A stretch of 64,000 nucleotides of DNA from the NCBI RefSeq assembly GCF_001020205.1, contig NZ_CP011663.1:3348001-3412000 (forward strand), in the 5' to 3' direction. Positions 17,424 through 25,726 of the stretch are shown piece by piece; positions within the stretch are counted from its first letter, which is position 1; every line of letters starts with the position of its first letter. The position numbers and the translations under genes are program-made. The notes beneath the pieces were generated by a model. That model was given only the letters and a program-made list of their open reading frames with translations, had not been told where the DNA came from and ran no database searches. Source of the stretch: Clostridium sporogenes (GTDB lineage Bacteria > Bacillota > Clostridia > Clostridiales > Clostridiaceae).

Positions 17424-18821
17424 TTAATTTAAATTACAAGAGAGATTTGCAATTCTACTTTCATCTTCAGAAATTAAGTATAAACTAAATTTACTTAAAT
17501 TTTTTATTTCTGAAGTTGGTATAGAAAATTCAACTTCTTGTTTCCCATTAATCTCCTTTACTCTGCAATCTAGTATTCTATTTGAAATATCAGCATAAGC
17601 GTAAGATAACTTTTCTCCTTCTATAGGAATGGAGAAACTCGTCAAATTAGTATCTGATTTTTTAAAAGTATTATCTTTTATATATGCAAACTTACTTTCT
17701 AAAAGATTAGAATAATTTTTAAGCTCTTTATTATAAGTTGTATTTTTCATTTTATCTAAAGGAAAATAATAATCTGAATGAGTATATTCTGTAGACTCAA
17801 ATAAAACTATGTCTGGATTAAAAACATTTATATAATAATCATAATCAATTACATTATGATAATTATGTATTCTAATTACCTCTGAAAAATTTTCCGTAAG
17901 AAACTTATCTCTTCCTTGAAAATAACTTCCAGCAAAAATAAGTATCTTAGGTGCATTTTTATTATTAGGATTTTTATAATTAGCAAAATATGTAAATTGT
18001 TTAGATTGCTTAATCTCATTTCTAAAATCAGTAATAGATAAAGAATTGTCCTTTTTTAAATTATAGTGTGTAGTTTTTTCATTTATATCGAAATGTGAAA
18101 CTGGAAGGGTTGTATTAGTATACTCTACAGCCTCAAATTTATTAATATCAAACTTATCTACTCTTGAATCTAAATCATTTAATCTGTCTAATATAGATGA
18201 AATTCCAATAATAGCTCCAGTTTCATTCCAATGATTGGCATCATATTTTTTATCAAAAACTTGTTTTGAACTTTTAGCATCTATTAAAGCTTCTCCAGTA
18301 TATAAATAATTAACATTTTTATCTTTAAGAAGACTTAAAAAACATTCGAAATTTTCATTATTATAATTATATCCATCTGGTAAAAATTCCGAGTAAACTG
18401 TTGTTTTACTGGGTTCGGCAGCGTATAAAAATTTTATTCCTCTATCTATACAGTAATTTTGAAAATTTAATATAAAATCAGAATAAACTTCTTGAAACTC
18501 CTTATCTGTTTCGCTTTCTTTTAACTTTGAGAAAATATATCCATCTTTTCCATATTGATAACTTGGATGTATCATTTCATTAAATAATATATCCATACCT
18601 TTAGTATATAAGTTAACCATCTCAGTTCTAAACCCTATACGATCTCCTATGTAACCCTCTATATTTTGGGGAATATTTTCTCCTAAAAATATTTCTGAAA
18701 ACTCAATAAGTTTTCTATTATCTATATCTGAAACTTGATTATTTTTTAAATTCATATTAAATATAGGAAATGCGATTATAAAAAGAAATAAAATTATCCT
18801 AAAAAAATGTACTTTTTTCAT
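17424..18821 (-). CDS. DHHW/AlgJ-like SGNH-fold acyltransferase partner
   Basis: 465-aa membrane-anchored exported protein: an uncleaved N-terminal anchor (FFRIILFLFIIAFPIFNM) and an extracytoplasmic domain of the AlgJ/AlgX/DHHW type. The motif YDANHWNETGA (193-203) holds the Asp/His pair and FAGSYF (296-301) occupies the nucleophile-Ser position. Such proteins take acyl groups passed outward by an MBOAT partner and add them to a surface glycan. It lies 15 nt after the MBOAT gene, with AAAGGAGGTG before its ATG, so the two form one unit. The acceptor polymer is unknown. Confidence 0.85.
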   Translation of the reverse strand: MKKVHFFRIILFLFIIAFPIFNMNLKNNQVSDIDNRKLIEFSEIFLGENIPQNIEGYIGDRIGFRTEMVNLYTKGMDILFNEMIHPSYQYGKDGYIFSKLKESETDKEFQEVYSDFILNFQNYCIDRGIKFLYAAEPSKTTVYSEFLPDGYNYNNENFECFLSLLKDKNVNYLYTGEALIDAKSSKQVFDKKYDANHWNETGAIIGISSILDRLNDLDSRVDKFDINKFEAVEYTNTTLPVSHFDINEKTTHYNLKKDNSLSITDFRNEIKQSKQFTYFANYKNPNNKNAPKILIFAGSYFQGRDKFLTENFSEVIRIHNYHNVIDYDYYINVFNPDIVLFESTEYTHSDYYFPLDKMKNTTYNKELKNYSNLLESKFAYIKDNTFKKSDTNLTSFSIPIEGEKLSYAYADISNRILDCRVKEINGKQEVEFSIPTSEIKNLSKFSLYLISEDESRIANLSCNLN

Positions 18822-18836
18822 GTACTAACACCTCCT

Positions 18837-20252
18837 TTAGAATTGAAAGTAAATAAATGGACTATATGTAGAATTAACTATGAATATTATTGAAATAATT
18901 AATAAAATTCCAATAAATATTGTTTTTAATATTTGAAATATTTTTTTATTTTCATATAGTTTTAATATGTTACCAATTATAGGAGTACTGCCTATAATTG
19001 ATATGATCATCCAAAATACCAATTTTTTATTCACAAAGTAACTAAATTGATATGTAACTGTTGTAGTTTTATTTATTCCAAACATTATTGATAAATAATT
19101 TACTGCATCCATCAAGCCATTAGCTCTAAACAACACCCATCCTAATATAACAATAGACATAGTAATTGTTGTTTTTATAAAAGAGGGTGTTTTTATATAC
19201 AATATTTTTTTATTTATAATTTTTTCAATAATTATAAATATACCATTCCACATTCCCCATGCAATAAAATTCCATGAAGCTCCATGCCACAATCCTGTAG
19301 TAAAAAAAACGATAAACAAATTTAAATATGTATTACCCTTTCTATTTCCTCCTAATGGTATATAAAGATATTCTTTAAACCAAGTAGATAAAGATATATG
19401 CCACCTTCTCCAAAATTCAGTTATAGATTTTGATATATATGGATAATTGAAATTTTCCATAAATTTAAATCCAAACATATATCCTAAGCCAATAGCCATA
19501 TCTGAATATCCGGAAAAATCAAAATATATCTGAAATGTATAACAAATAGCTCCAAGCCATGCTGTAGGCTGATCAATCCCTACATTAGAAAGTGAAAATA
19601 TTGTGTCAGCTATTTCAGCTACAGTATCAGCAATAATTACTTTTTTTGATAATCCTATAACAAATCTTTCAATACCATAACTAAAATACTCCATAGTTTC
19701 TTTTCTTTTTCTTATTTGATTATCTATATCCTTATATTTAACTATAGGTCCTGCTATTAATTGAGGAAAAAAAGATATATACAATGCAACAGAAAGAATA
19801 TTTTTATTAACCTTTGCATCTTTTCTATATATATCAATTATGTATGACATACCTTGAAATGTAAAAAACGAAATGCCTATAGGTAATATAATACATTTAT
19901 ATTGGAATGTATTATTAGAAATTCTATTAATATTTCCTATTGCAAAATCATAATATTTATAATAAAAAAGTAAAACTAAATTTAAAATTATACCTACTAA
20001 CAAAAAAAAAATTTTAAATCTTTTTTTATCTTTAAGTTTGTCTATAATTAATCCAAAAATATAATTTATAAAAATAGAACTGCAAAGAACTGGTAAATAT
20101 TTCATTCCTCCCCATGAATAAAATATTAAACTTGCAAAGAGGGAAATACAATTTTTTAAAATATTATTTGAAAAAATATTTCCTAATGTATAGTAAATAA
20201 TTAAATTTAATGGTAAAAATATAAAAATAAATATTTGAGAACTAAATACCAT
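18837..20252 (-). CDS. MBOAT-family membrane O-acyltransferase (AlgI/DltB-like)
   Basis: 471-aa polytopic membrane protein that should move acyl groups (usually acetyl) across the membrane for O-acylation of a surface polymer. The family core is clear: YSWGGMKYL near residue 46, ISFFTFQGMSYIID (127-140), TEFWRRWHISLSTWFKEYLYIPLGGNRKG and TGLWHGASWNF with the catalytic His323. About ten membrane helices are visible. AAGGAGG lies upstream of ATG, and a TGnTATAAT-type promoter is 55 nt upstream. It is first in the pair with the DHHW protein. No dlt genes are adjacent, so teichoic acid D-alanylation is unlikely. Confidence 0.9.
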   Translation of the reverse strand: MVFSSQIFIFIFLPLNLIIYYTLGNIFSNNILKNCISLFASLIFYSWGGMKYLPVLCSSIFINYIFGLIIDKLKDKKRFKIFFLLVGIILNLVLLFYYKYYDFAIGNINRISNNTFQYKCIILPIGISFFTFQGMSYIIDIYRKDAKVNKNILSVALYISFFPQLIAGPIVKYKDIDNQIRKRKETMEYFSYGIERFVIGLSKKVIIADTVAEIADTIFSLSNVGIDQPTAWLGAICYTFQIYFDFSGYSDMAIGLGYMFGFKFMENFNYPYISKSITEFWRRWHISLSTWFKEYLYIPLGGNRKGNTYLNLFIVFFTTGLWHGASWNFIAWGMWNGIFIIIEKIINKKILYIKTPSFIKTTITMSIVILGWVLFRANGLMDAVNYLSIMFGINKTTTVTYQFSYFVNKKLVFWMIISIIGSTPIIGNILKLYENKKIFQILKTIFIGILLIISIIFIVNSTYSPFIYFQF

Positions 20253-20307
20253 ATTATTCCTCCTTGTACTACAATATATAACTTTTTAATATGAATTGCC
20301 CTTGGCT

Positions 20308-20316
20308 ATTATAGCA
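20308..20316 (-). promoter_or_regulatory. Candidate extended -10 promoter of the MBOAT operon
   Basis: TGCTATAAT reads on the minus strand 55 nt before the MBOAT start, behind a long A-tract that could act as an UP element. No good -35 is seen. Confidence 0.4.
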
Positions 20317-20562
20317 TTTATAATTTTTTTTTTTATATTTAAAACAAATATTTTATACAAATTTTATACAAATTTCATTTTCACTATATTTATGAATACA
20401 AAATAATCTAAATACTATATACACATTAGTATTACTGGTTTATACCCTATTCATATTTTAGTAACAAATCATATAAATTGCTATAAATAGTTATCACCAA
20501 AAGAACCGTCTCAAAATAATTTTAAAAATATCAAGCAACCTCTATTATATTAATCCATTTTT

Positions 20563-20580
20563 TTACATGACATCATGTAA
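20563..20580. repeat. Short operator-like palindrome
   Basis: TTACATGA, 2-nt centre, TCATGTAA is a perfect dyad. It sits in gene-free DNA without an obvious promoter nearby, so its role is unknown. Confidence 0.45.
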
Positions 20581-20906
20581 TCTTTCCTATTTATTAACTT
20601 CCTATTACTTGTGAATTTTTCATATTTGTATAAGTATATTATTACAAATTTACAAACTTATCATACAAAAATAAGTAGATAAACTTGTTTTACACAAATC
20701 TACCTACTTACCTATTATGCATAAATATGGCACCCTTATCTGTTTTAGGAAAACTATTTAATCTATAAAAAATATTATTATAATTATAATACTCTGATTG
20801 TTTTCTTGATAAATTCATTTAATAGTTCTATATTTTTTCAACTTTAATACTAAATCTAGCTGTAGTATTATAATCAAAGTTTTTTATCCTTGAAGGAGGT
20901 ATCTAT

Positions 20907-20960
20907 ATGAATTTAATACCTATCTTACAAAACATTTCCGTCGAAAACACTAATTCATAA
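20907..20960 (+). CDS. Possible 17-aa peptide (MNLIPILQNISVENTNS)
   Basis: A short plus-strand frame, ATG to TAA, has a strong GGAGG 8 nt upstream, and a TATAAT (20869-20874) with no convincing -35 lies 32 nt before the ATG. It could be a real micropeptide, a leader peptide or the remains of a lost gene. No gene follows on the plus strand. Confidence 0.25.
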   Translation: MNLIPILQNISVENTNS

Positions 20961-20986
20961 TTATATCTATGATTTCTTTTAAAATA

Positions 20987-21027
20987 AAAATGCTTTAAAA
21001 TAAGATATACTTACTTCAAAGCATTTT
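20987..21027 (-). terminator. Terminator after tRNA-Sec
   Basis: A long stem from AAAATGCTTTGAA / TTTAAAGCATTTT (with extra pairing inside) directly follows the tRNA CCA end on the minus strand, then TATTTT. Confidence 0.75.
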
Positions 21028-21028
21028 C

Positions 21029-21125
21029 TGGCGGGAATATGTGGGAATCGAACCCACCCATCGTGGTCTTAGCACGACAACTCGGTTTTGAAGACCGGCA
21101 GGCACACCAGCACCTATCTACTCCC
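21029..21125 (-). tRNA. selC: tRNA-Sec (anticodon TCA)
   Basis: 97 bases including encoded CCA. The minus strand folds as a tRNA with a GGGAGTA acceptor 5' side and TATTCCC 3' side, a long variable arm typical of tRNA-Sec, anticodon TCA in the CTTCAAA loop, and T arm GGGTTCGATTCCC. It decodes UGA as selenocysteine together with SelA and SelB. It lies 1.2 kb downstream of selB in the same direction but has its own promoter and terminator. Confidence 0.95.
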
Positions 21126-21146
21126 ATATTTTTAAGACCGAATACT

Positions 21147-21175
21147 ATTATATATAAACTTTTTGTCAAAGTCAA
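21147..21175 (-). promoter_or_regulatory. Sigma-A promoter of tRNA-Sec
   Basis: TTGACT (21170-21175), 17-nt spacer, TATAAT (21147-21152), ending about 21 nt before the tRNA 5' end. Confidence 0.8.
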
Positions 21176-21440
21176 CATATATAATTAAAATTCCACATAC
21201 TTCTACTTATTATACAGTATTTTTGTTGCTTTTTTTGCTAATATCAAATATAAATAAAATAAAGACACTCTTATTTCTAAACATAAGGAAATTACAACTA
21301 AAAACTTTTAAAGGTTGAAAATTAAAACAAGAAATACTTTTAAAAGCTGTTATAATAATTTCCAATTGAAAGGAAACCCTTCGAAAAGATGATTTTATTC
21401 CACTCTTCTACAAAAAATCTTTAATTATAATATTTATGCT

Positions 21441-21501
21441 AAGTTAGTTATTAAATTTAAAGATTATAAAATCTATTTTAAATTTAATATATAAATAACT
21501 T
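21441..21501. repeat. Imperfect inverted repeat
   Basis: AAGTTAGTTAT-TAAATTTAAA pairs with TTTAAATTTAATATATAAATAACTT, leaving a few unpaired bases. Confidence 0.6.
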
Positions 21502-21762
21502 CAGAAAAAGCGATAGCGCAGTCGTAGACTTTCTATAATAATTAGTATTTAGTTTTAAGCAGACATCCAAAATCTCTGATTTTGATATGGTCGCTTACTG
21601 ATAAGAAGAATTAAGGAAGAGTTTAATTGCTTGCTCAAAAATAATCGGCGTAGCCAGAAGTCTTTTAGTTAAACATTTATGATGATTTTTCATATAGCGC
21701 AAGATTAAAAAATATTCTTCATTAAAGAATTCTAATTAAAAATAATATATTTATATAACGAC

Positions 21763-21796
21763 CTCATTAAGTTTATATAAAATAAAACTTAACGAG
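21763..21796. repeat. Inverted repeat CTCATTAAGTTT / AAACTTAACGAG
   Basis: Twelve-base arms with one mismatch and a 10-nt loop. Confidence 0.65.
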
Positions 21797-21823
21797 ATTA
21801 TTACCTTTATCATATTAAATTTG

Positions 21824-21837
21824 TTTGCTAACGCAAA
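21824..21837 (+). repeat. Small hairpin TTTGC-TAAC-GCAAA
   Basis: Perfect 5-bp stem with a C(UAAC)G loop, which belongs to the UMAC tetraloop class of folded RNAs when read on the plus strand. Confidence 0.55.
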
Positions 21838-21905
21838 TAGATTTGAGTGTAAATTTAATTTATATAAATATTATAAAAATATAGTCCTTTTGCATGCTAT
21901 GCATC

Positions 21906-21923
21906 AATTTTCTAACGAAAATT
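21906..21923 (+). repeat. Small hairpin AATTTTC-TAAC-GAAAATT
   Basis: Perfect 7-bp stem with the same C(UAAC)G loop as the hairpin at 21824, 69 nt upstream. Confidence 0.6.
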
Positions 21924-22106
21924 TTTTGAGATCCTTAATGAAAAGAATATAAATAACTAAAAATTTTTAATATACTTATAAAGATATAAAAATCTTAAAA
22001 ATAAGGATATAATTGTGGATTTTACATGACAGAGTGGGGCAAAATCTCCCTTTGGTACATCCCGTTCCATAGGAAATTATCTTTAAAGAGTTATGCTATC
22101 TTCATC

Positions 22107-22311
22107 CTATTAAAAAGAGGGATATGTGGCGTAAAAGACATTCGAAACAGCTTAGAGATTCTTAGTTGTTTTTTTTAAATATATTAGGTAAAAACTGATT
22201 GTTTGAGCGTTCAGCGAGTTTCAGTTTTTCCCAATATATTTTATGAAAAAACAAATTAGAATCTCTTAGCGAATTGAGTTGTCTTTCTAAACACATATCC
22301 CTTTTTAATAG
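22107..22311. repeat. 205-bp imperfect palindrome downstream of selB
   Basis: The outer arms CTATTAAAAAGAGGGATATG and CACATATCCCTTTTTAATAG pair almost fully. Mid arms share AAAGACA, AGAGATTCT and GTTTTTT. The inner arms AAATATATTAGGTAAAAACTGA and TCAGTTTTTCCCAATATATTT pair, and the tip is TTTGAGCGTTCAGCGAG. It begins 36 nt after the selB stop. It could be a MITE-like element, a large terminator structure or part of a noncoding RNA. Confidence 0.7.
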
Positions 22312-22346
22312 ACTGTAGATAAACTTACTTTTAAGTGGTAATTTTC

Positions 22347-24254
22347 TTAATATAAGACTCTTTCGTCCCCATTTCTCTTTGTAAATTTTATTCCGTCAAA
22401 ATGTTCTAATATAGCTAAAGAATACTTCCTACTAGTATCCATCATATCTCTAAACTGGGCTACTGTTATTTCTCCATTATCCTCTATATATTTCCTTACC
22501 TTCTCCTTAGCTTCATTATAATCTGATGTTAAAAGTATACAGTCTTCATTCACCTTAAACAAAGTTCCCTCTTCTAATACAGCTTCATAAACTCTTTTAA
22601 ATTCTATTTGATTTTGTTCCCGGGAAATAAGCTCTTCATATTTAGGGGGACTATATTTTCCTTTTTTATAGCTAGCTATTATTCTATCATAAATAGCCTT
22701 TTGTTCTTTGTTAAATTCTATATTAAAATTATGCTCTGCAATGTATTTTCCATGAATTTTTATTAGTTCTTTGCTTTCTAATAGCTCTAAAAGCTTATCA
22801 TAGGTCTTCTGTTTTATATCTTTACCTAAAACTCTTATTCTTAATTCTTCCTTAGATACTCCCCATTTAAGAGGATTTTTTTCATGAAACTCTTTTAATA
22901 TAGATGTCATTTCTTTTACTTTTTTATCTATATAATTTACATGAGTATATACCTTTTTATCTCCATTGCTAAAAGATACTACCTTTTGTGACTTTATTAA
23001 TTCTTCTATTTCATCTGATATGTTTTCTTCATTTTTTCCTAAAGCTTTTAATATTTCATCCCTATTAGGAAATTTAGAACTTAATTTTTCTATAATTTTT
23101 CCTATTATATTAGAAGTGTCTCCACTTTCTTTTAGTTTTAGTTCTTCTATATATTTTTCATTAAATCGTTTTGCCTTTTTAGGTAATGGATCTATTATAG
23201 AACCTCCTGCTATAGTTACCATTGGAGAATACGATCTTATTACATATCTATCATTTCTCTGACAAGTTATAGGTTTTTCTAATCTTAATTGAGCATATCC
23301 TTCTTCCCCTGGATTTAAACATTCTTTGTCTAATATAACAACTCTACATATTATTTCACTAGTACCATTATATAATCTAACTCTTTGTCTATTTTCCAAT
23401 GGCTTTGATGCACTTTTTAAGTAATATAACTTACAATCTATCATCATAGATGGTTCCATTAGATTTTGTATAGATACTACATCTCCTCTGTCTATCTCAG
23501 TCTTTTTTATATTAGACAAATTTATTGCACATCTTTGTCCTGCTTCTGCTATTTTGGTTGGCTCATCATGTACCTGAATACCTCTAACCTTTGTAACAAC
23601 CTTTGAAGGATAAATTTGTACGGTTTGTCCTTCTTTTATACAACCACTAATTACTGTACCCGTTACTACAGTTCCAAAACCTGTTATAGAAAAAACTCTA
23701 TCTACAGGTAATCTAAAATGCCCCTGTACATCTTTTGTTTCTATATGTTCTGTCATATCCTCTATAGCTTTTATTAATTCATTTATTCCTTCTTTAGTCT
23801 TTGATGATACTGGATATATATCTGCATTTTCTAAGAAAGTATCTTTTAGTTCTTCCCTTAAATCTTCTTTAACCATGTCTAACCACTCTGGATCTACCAT
23901 ATCTGTTTTTGTAAGAACAATTATACCTTTATTAACATTAAGTAATTGTAATATTTCTAAGTGCTCTTTAGTTTGAGGCATAATGCCTTCATCTGCAGCA
24001 ATAACCATAAGAACTACATCTATACCACTTACTCCCGCTAACATATTCTTAACAAATTTTTCATGTCCTGGTACATCTACAATTCCTGCCCTTTTCCCTG
24101 AAGGTAAATCAAAAAATGTAAACCCTAAATTAATAGATATCCCTCTATCTTTTTCTTCTCTAAGAGTATCTGTTTCTCTTCCTGTTAATGCTTTTATTAA
24201 AGTTGTTTTACCATGATCTATATGTCCCGCCGTTCCTATTATTACGTTCTTCAT
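22347..24254 (-). CDS. selB: Selenocysteine-specific elongation factor SelB
   Basis: SelB carries Sec-tRNA to ribosomes stalled at a UGA followed by a SECIS hairpin. The 635-aa protein starts MKNVIIGTAGHIDHGKTTL, with ISINLGFTFF (switch I), DVPGHEKFVKNMLAG (switch II) and TKTD. EF-Tu-like domains 2-3 follow, and winged-helix repeats that bind SECIS RNA form the C-terminal third (from about residue 370). Six further in-frame codons reach a TTG upstream, but ATG 24254 fits homologues. selA ends 18 nt upstream. It is the third gene of selD-selA-selB. Confidence 0.97.
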   Translation of the reverse strand: MKNVIIGTAGHIDHGKTTLIKALTGRETDTLREEKDRGISINLGFTFFDLPSGKRAGIVDVPGHEKFVKNMLAGVSGIDVVLMVIAADEGIMPQTKEHLEILQLLNVNKGIIVLTKTDMVDPEWLDMVKEDLREELKDTFLENADIYPVSSKTKEGINELIKAIEDMTEHIETKDVQGHFRLPVDRVFSITGFGTVVTGTVISGCIKEGQTVQIYPSKVVTKVRGIQVHDEPTKIAEAGQRCAINLSNIKKTEIDRGDVVSIQNLMEPSMMIDCKLYYLKSASKPLENRQRVRLYNGTSEIICRVVILDKECLNPGEEGYAQLRLEKPITCQRNDRYVIRSYSPMVTIAGGSIIDPLPKKAKRFNEKYIEELKLKESGDTSNIIGKIIEKLSSKFPNRDEILKALGKNEENISDEIEELIKSQKVVSFSNGDKKVYTHVNYIDKKVKEMTSILKEFHEKNPLKWGVSKEELRIRVLGKDIKQKTYDKLLELLESKELIKIHGKYIAEHNFNIEFNKEQKAIYDRIIASYKKGKYSPPKYEELISREQNQIEFKRVYEAVLEEGTLFKVNEDCILLTSDYNEAKEKVRKYIEDNGEITVAQFRDMMDTSRKYSLAILEHFDGIKFTKRNGDERVLY

Positions 24255-24272
24255 AAACATCACCATTCTCAA

Positions 24273-25661
24273 TTATTTTAATAATTTTTTAAATTCTTCT
24301 ACTATTATATTAAAATCTCTCTCAAATAAAGTTCTTATATCTAATACTACTTCATCTTTACTTACTCTAACTATTATAGGATTTTTACTTAATCTTAATT
24401 TTTCCTCTATTTTTTCTGCTGTTATTTTATCGCTGTTTACTTTTACTACATAGGTAGGTATTTTTTCCCCTGGCATTGAGCCTCCACCTACCATAGAAAG
24501 ATCTTCTGATACTTTAAAATTAAAATCTTTAATATTATTTTGAAGTCTTCTTTTTAATCTTTGAGCTCTTTTTTTATGAATTTCTTTGGAACTTAAAATC
24601 ATATTTAATGTTGGAATATTTTCTATAGCTTCCTTTTCATCTATATAATATTTTAATGTTCCTTCTAAAGCTGCCAAAGTCATTTTATCTATTCTTAAAG
24701 CTCTAGTTAATTGATTCTTTTTCATTTTATCTATGTATTTCTTTTTACCTACTATTATGCCTGCTTGTGGTCCTCCTAACATTTTATCTCCACTAAAGGT
24801 CACCACATCTACTCCTTTTTCAAGGCTGCTTTGAACAGTCGGTTCATAAGTAAAACCATACTTAGAAAAATCAACTAAGGTACCACTTCCTATGTCCTCC
24901 ATTACAGGTAATTTATATTTTTCACCTAATTGTACCATTTCTTCTGAAGATACCTCTTCTGTAAAACCCATTATCTTAAAATTTGAAGTATGTACTTTAA
25001 GTAAAACCCCTGTATTTTCGTTTATATTATTCTCATAATCATATAGATGTGTTCTATTGGTAGTACCTACTTCTACTAAATGTGCTCTACTAAACTTCAT
25101 TACATCTGGTACCCTAAAAGATCCTCCTATTTCTACTAATTGGCCTCTTGATACTATAGCTTCCTTTTCCTCACAAAGAGTATTTAGAGCTAGCATAACT
25201 GCTGCTGCATTATTGTTAACTACCATGGCAGCTTCAGCACCTGTGACTTTCTTAATCAATTCTTCTACATGACTATACCTTGACCCTCTTTTCCCTTGTT
25301 TTAAATCATATTCTAAATTGCTATAGTTTTCAGATACCTTTATCACATTTTCTATAGCCTCTTTAGCTAATAAGGATCTTCCTAAATTAGTATGTATCAC
25401 TACACCTGTAGCATTAATGACTTTTTTAAATTTAGTACTTTTATTCTCTTCTAAAATATCTACGAAATAATTTATAACATTTTCCTTAGTAAAATTTTCT
25501 ATGGCACTTTTTAAAATTTCATTTCTATAGTAATCTATGGATTGCCTAAGACTATCTACTACTAAAGTTCTAGAATTGCTTTGCAAATACTTATTAACAA
25601 TCTCTTCTTTTAAAAGTTCATCTATTTTGGGTAGATTACGTAATAATTGTTTTTTATCCAT
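24273..25661 (-). CDS. selA: L-seryl-tRNA(Sec) selenium transferase SelA
   Basis: PLP enzyme that converts Ser-tRNA-Sec to Sec-tRNA-Sec using selenophosphate, as a large cytoplasmic ring complex. The 462-aa protein is of normal length. Visible motifs are NATGVVIHTNLGRSLL, AMVVNNNAAAVMLAL and the PLP lysine in FSGDKMLGGPQAG. The N-terminal helical domain (1-75) binds tRNA. A GGAG-containing site precedes ATG. It lies between selD (65 nt upstream) and selB. Confidence 0.98.
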   Translation of the reverse strand: MDKKQLLRNLPKIDELLKEEIVNKYLQSNSRTLVVDSLRQSIDYYRNEILKSAIENFTKENVINYFVDILEENKSTKFKKVINATGVVIHTNLGRSLLAKEAIENVIKVSENYSNLEYDLKQGKRGSRYSHVEELIKKVTGAEAAMVVNNNAAAVMLALNTLCEEKEAIVSRGQLVEIGGSFRVPDVMKFSRAHLVEVGTTNRTHLYDYENNINENTGVLLKVHTSNFKIMGFTEEVSSEEMVQLGEKYKLPVMEDIGSGTLVDFSKYGFTYEPTVQSSLEKGVDVVTFSGDKMLGGPQAGIIVGKKKYIDKMKKNQLTRALRIDKMTLAALEGTLKYYIDEKEAIENIPTLNMILSSKEIHKKRAQRLKRRLQNNIKDFNFKVSEDLSMVGGGSMPGEKIPTYVVKVNSDKITAEKIEEKLRLSKNPIIVRVSKDEVVLDIRTLFERDFNIIVEEFKKLLK

Positions 25662-25726
25662 ACCCCATTCTCCATTTCTTAATCATATTGTATATTCAGT
25701 CTTATTGTTATAAATAGTATAATATT

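Larger units (their letters stand above)
20253..21028. other. Long AT-rich intergenic region with palindromes
   Basis: About 775 bases without a clear gene. It holds the MBOAT promoter, an 8-bp-arm palindrome TTACATGA-CA-TCATGTAA (20563-20580), an imperfect inverted repeat near 20671-20712, a 17-codon frame with a strong ribosome site (20907-20960) and the tRNA-Sec terminator. Nothing else was recognised. Confidence 0.6.
21176..22346. other. Palindrome-rich DNA between selB and tRNA-Sec, no protein gene seen
   Basis: About 1.17 kb with stops in all frames I followed. It contains several inverted repeats: 21441-21501, 21763-21796, 21824-21837, 21906-21923, and a very long one at 22107-22311. 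GC-rich islets such as AGCGATAGCGCAGTCGTAGAC near 21509-21529 stand out from the AT-rich background. It may be a decayed mobile element or a structured RNA locus. Confidence 0.7.

Noticed and set aside
20480..20530. Sequence AAAAGAACCGTCTCAAAATAA resembling an insertion-sequence end
   Set aside because: No partner inverted repeat or transposase fragment found nearby.
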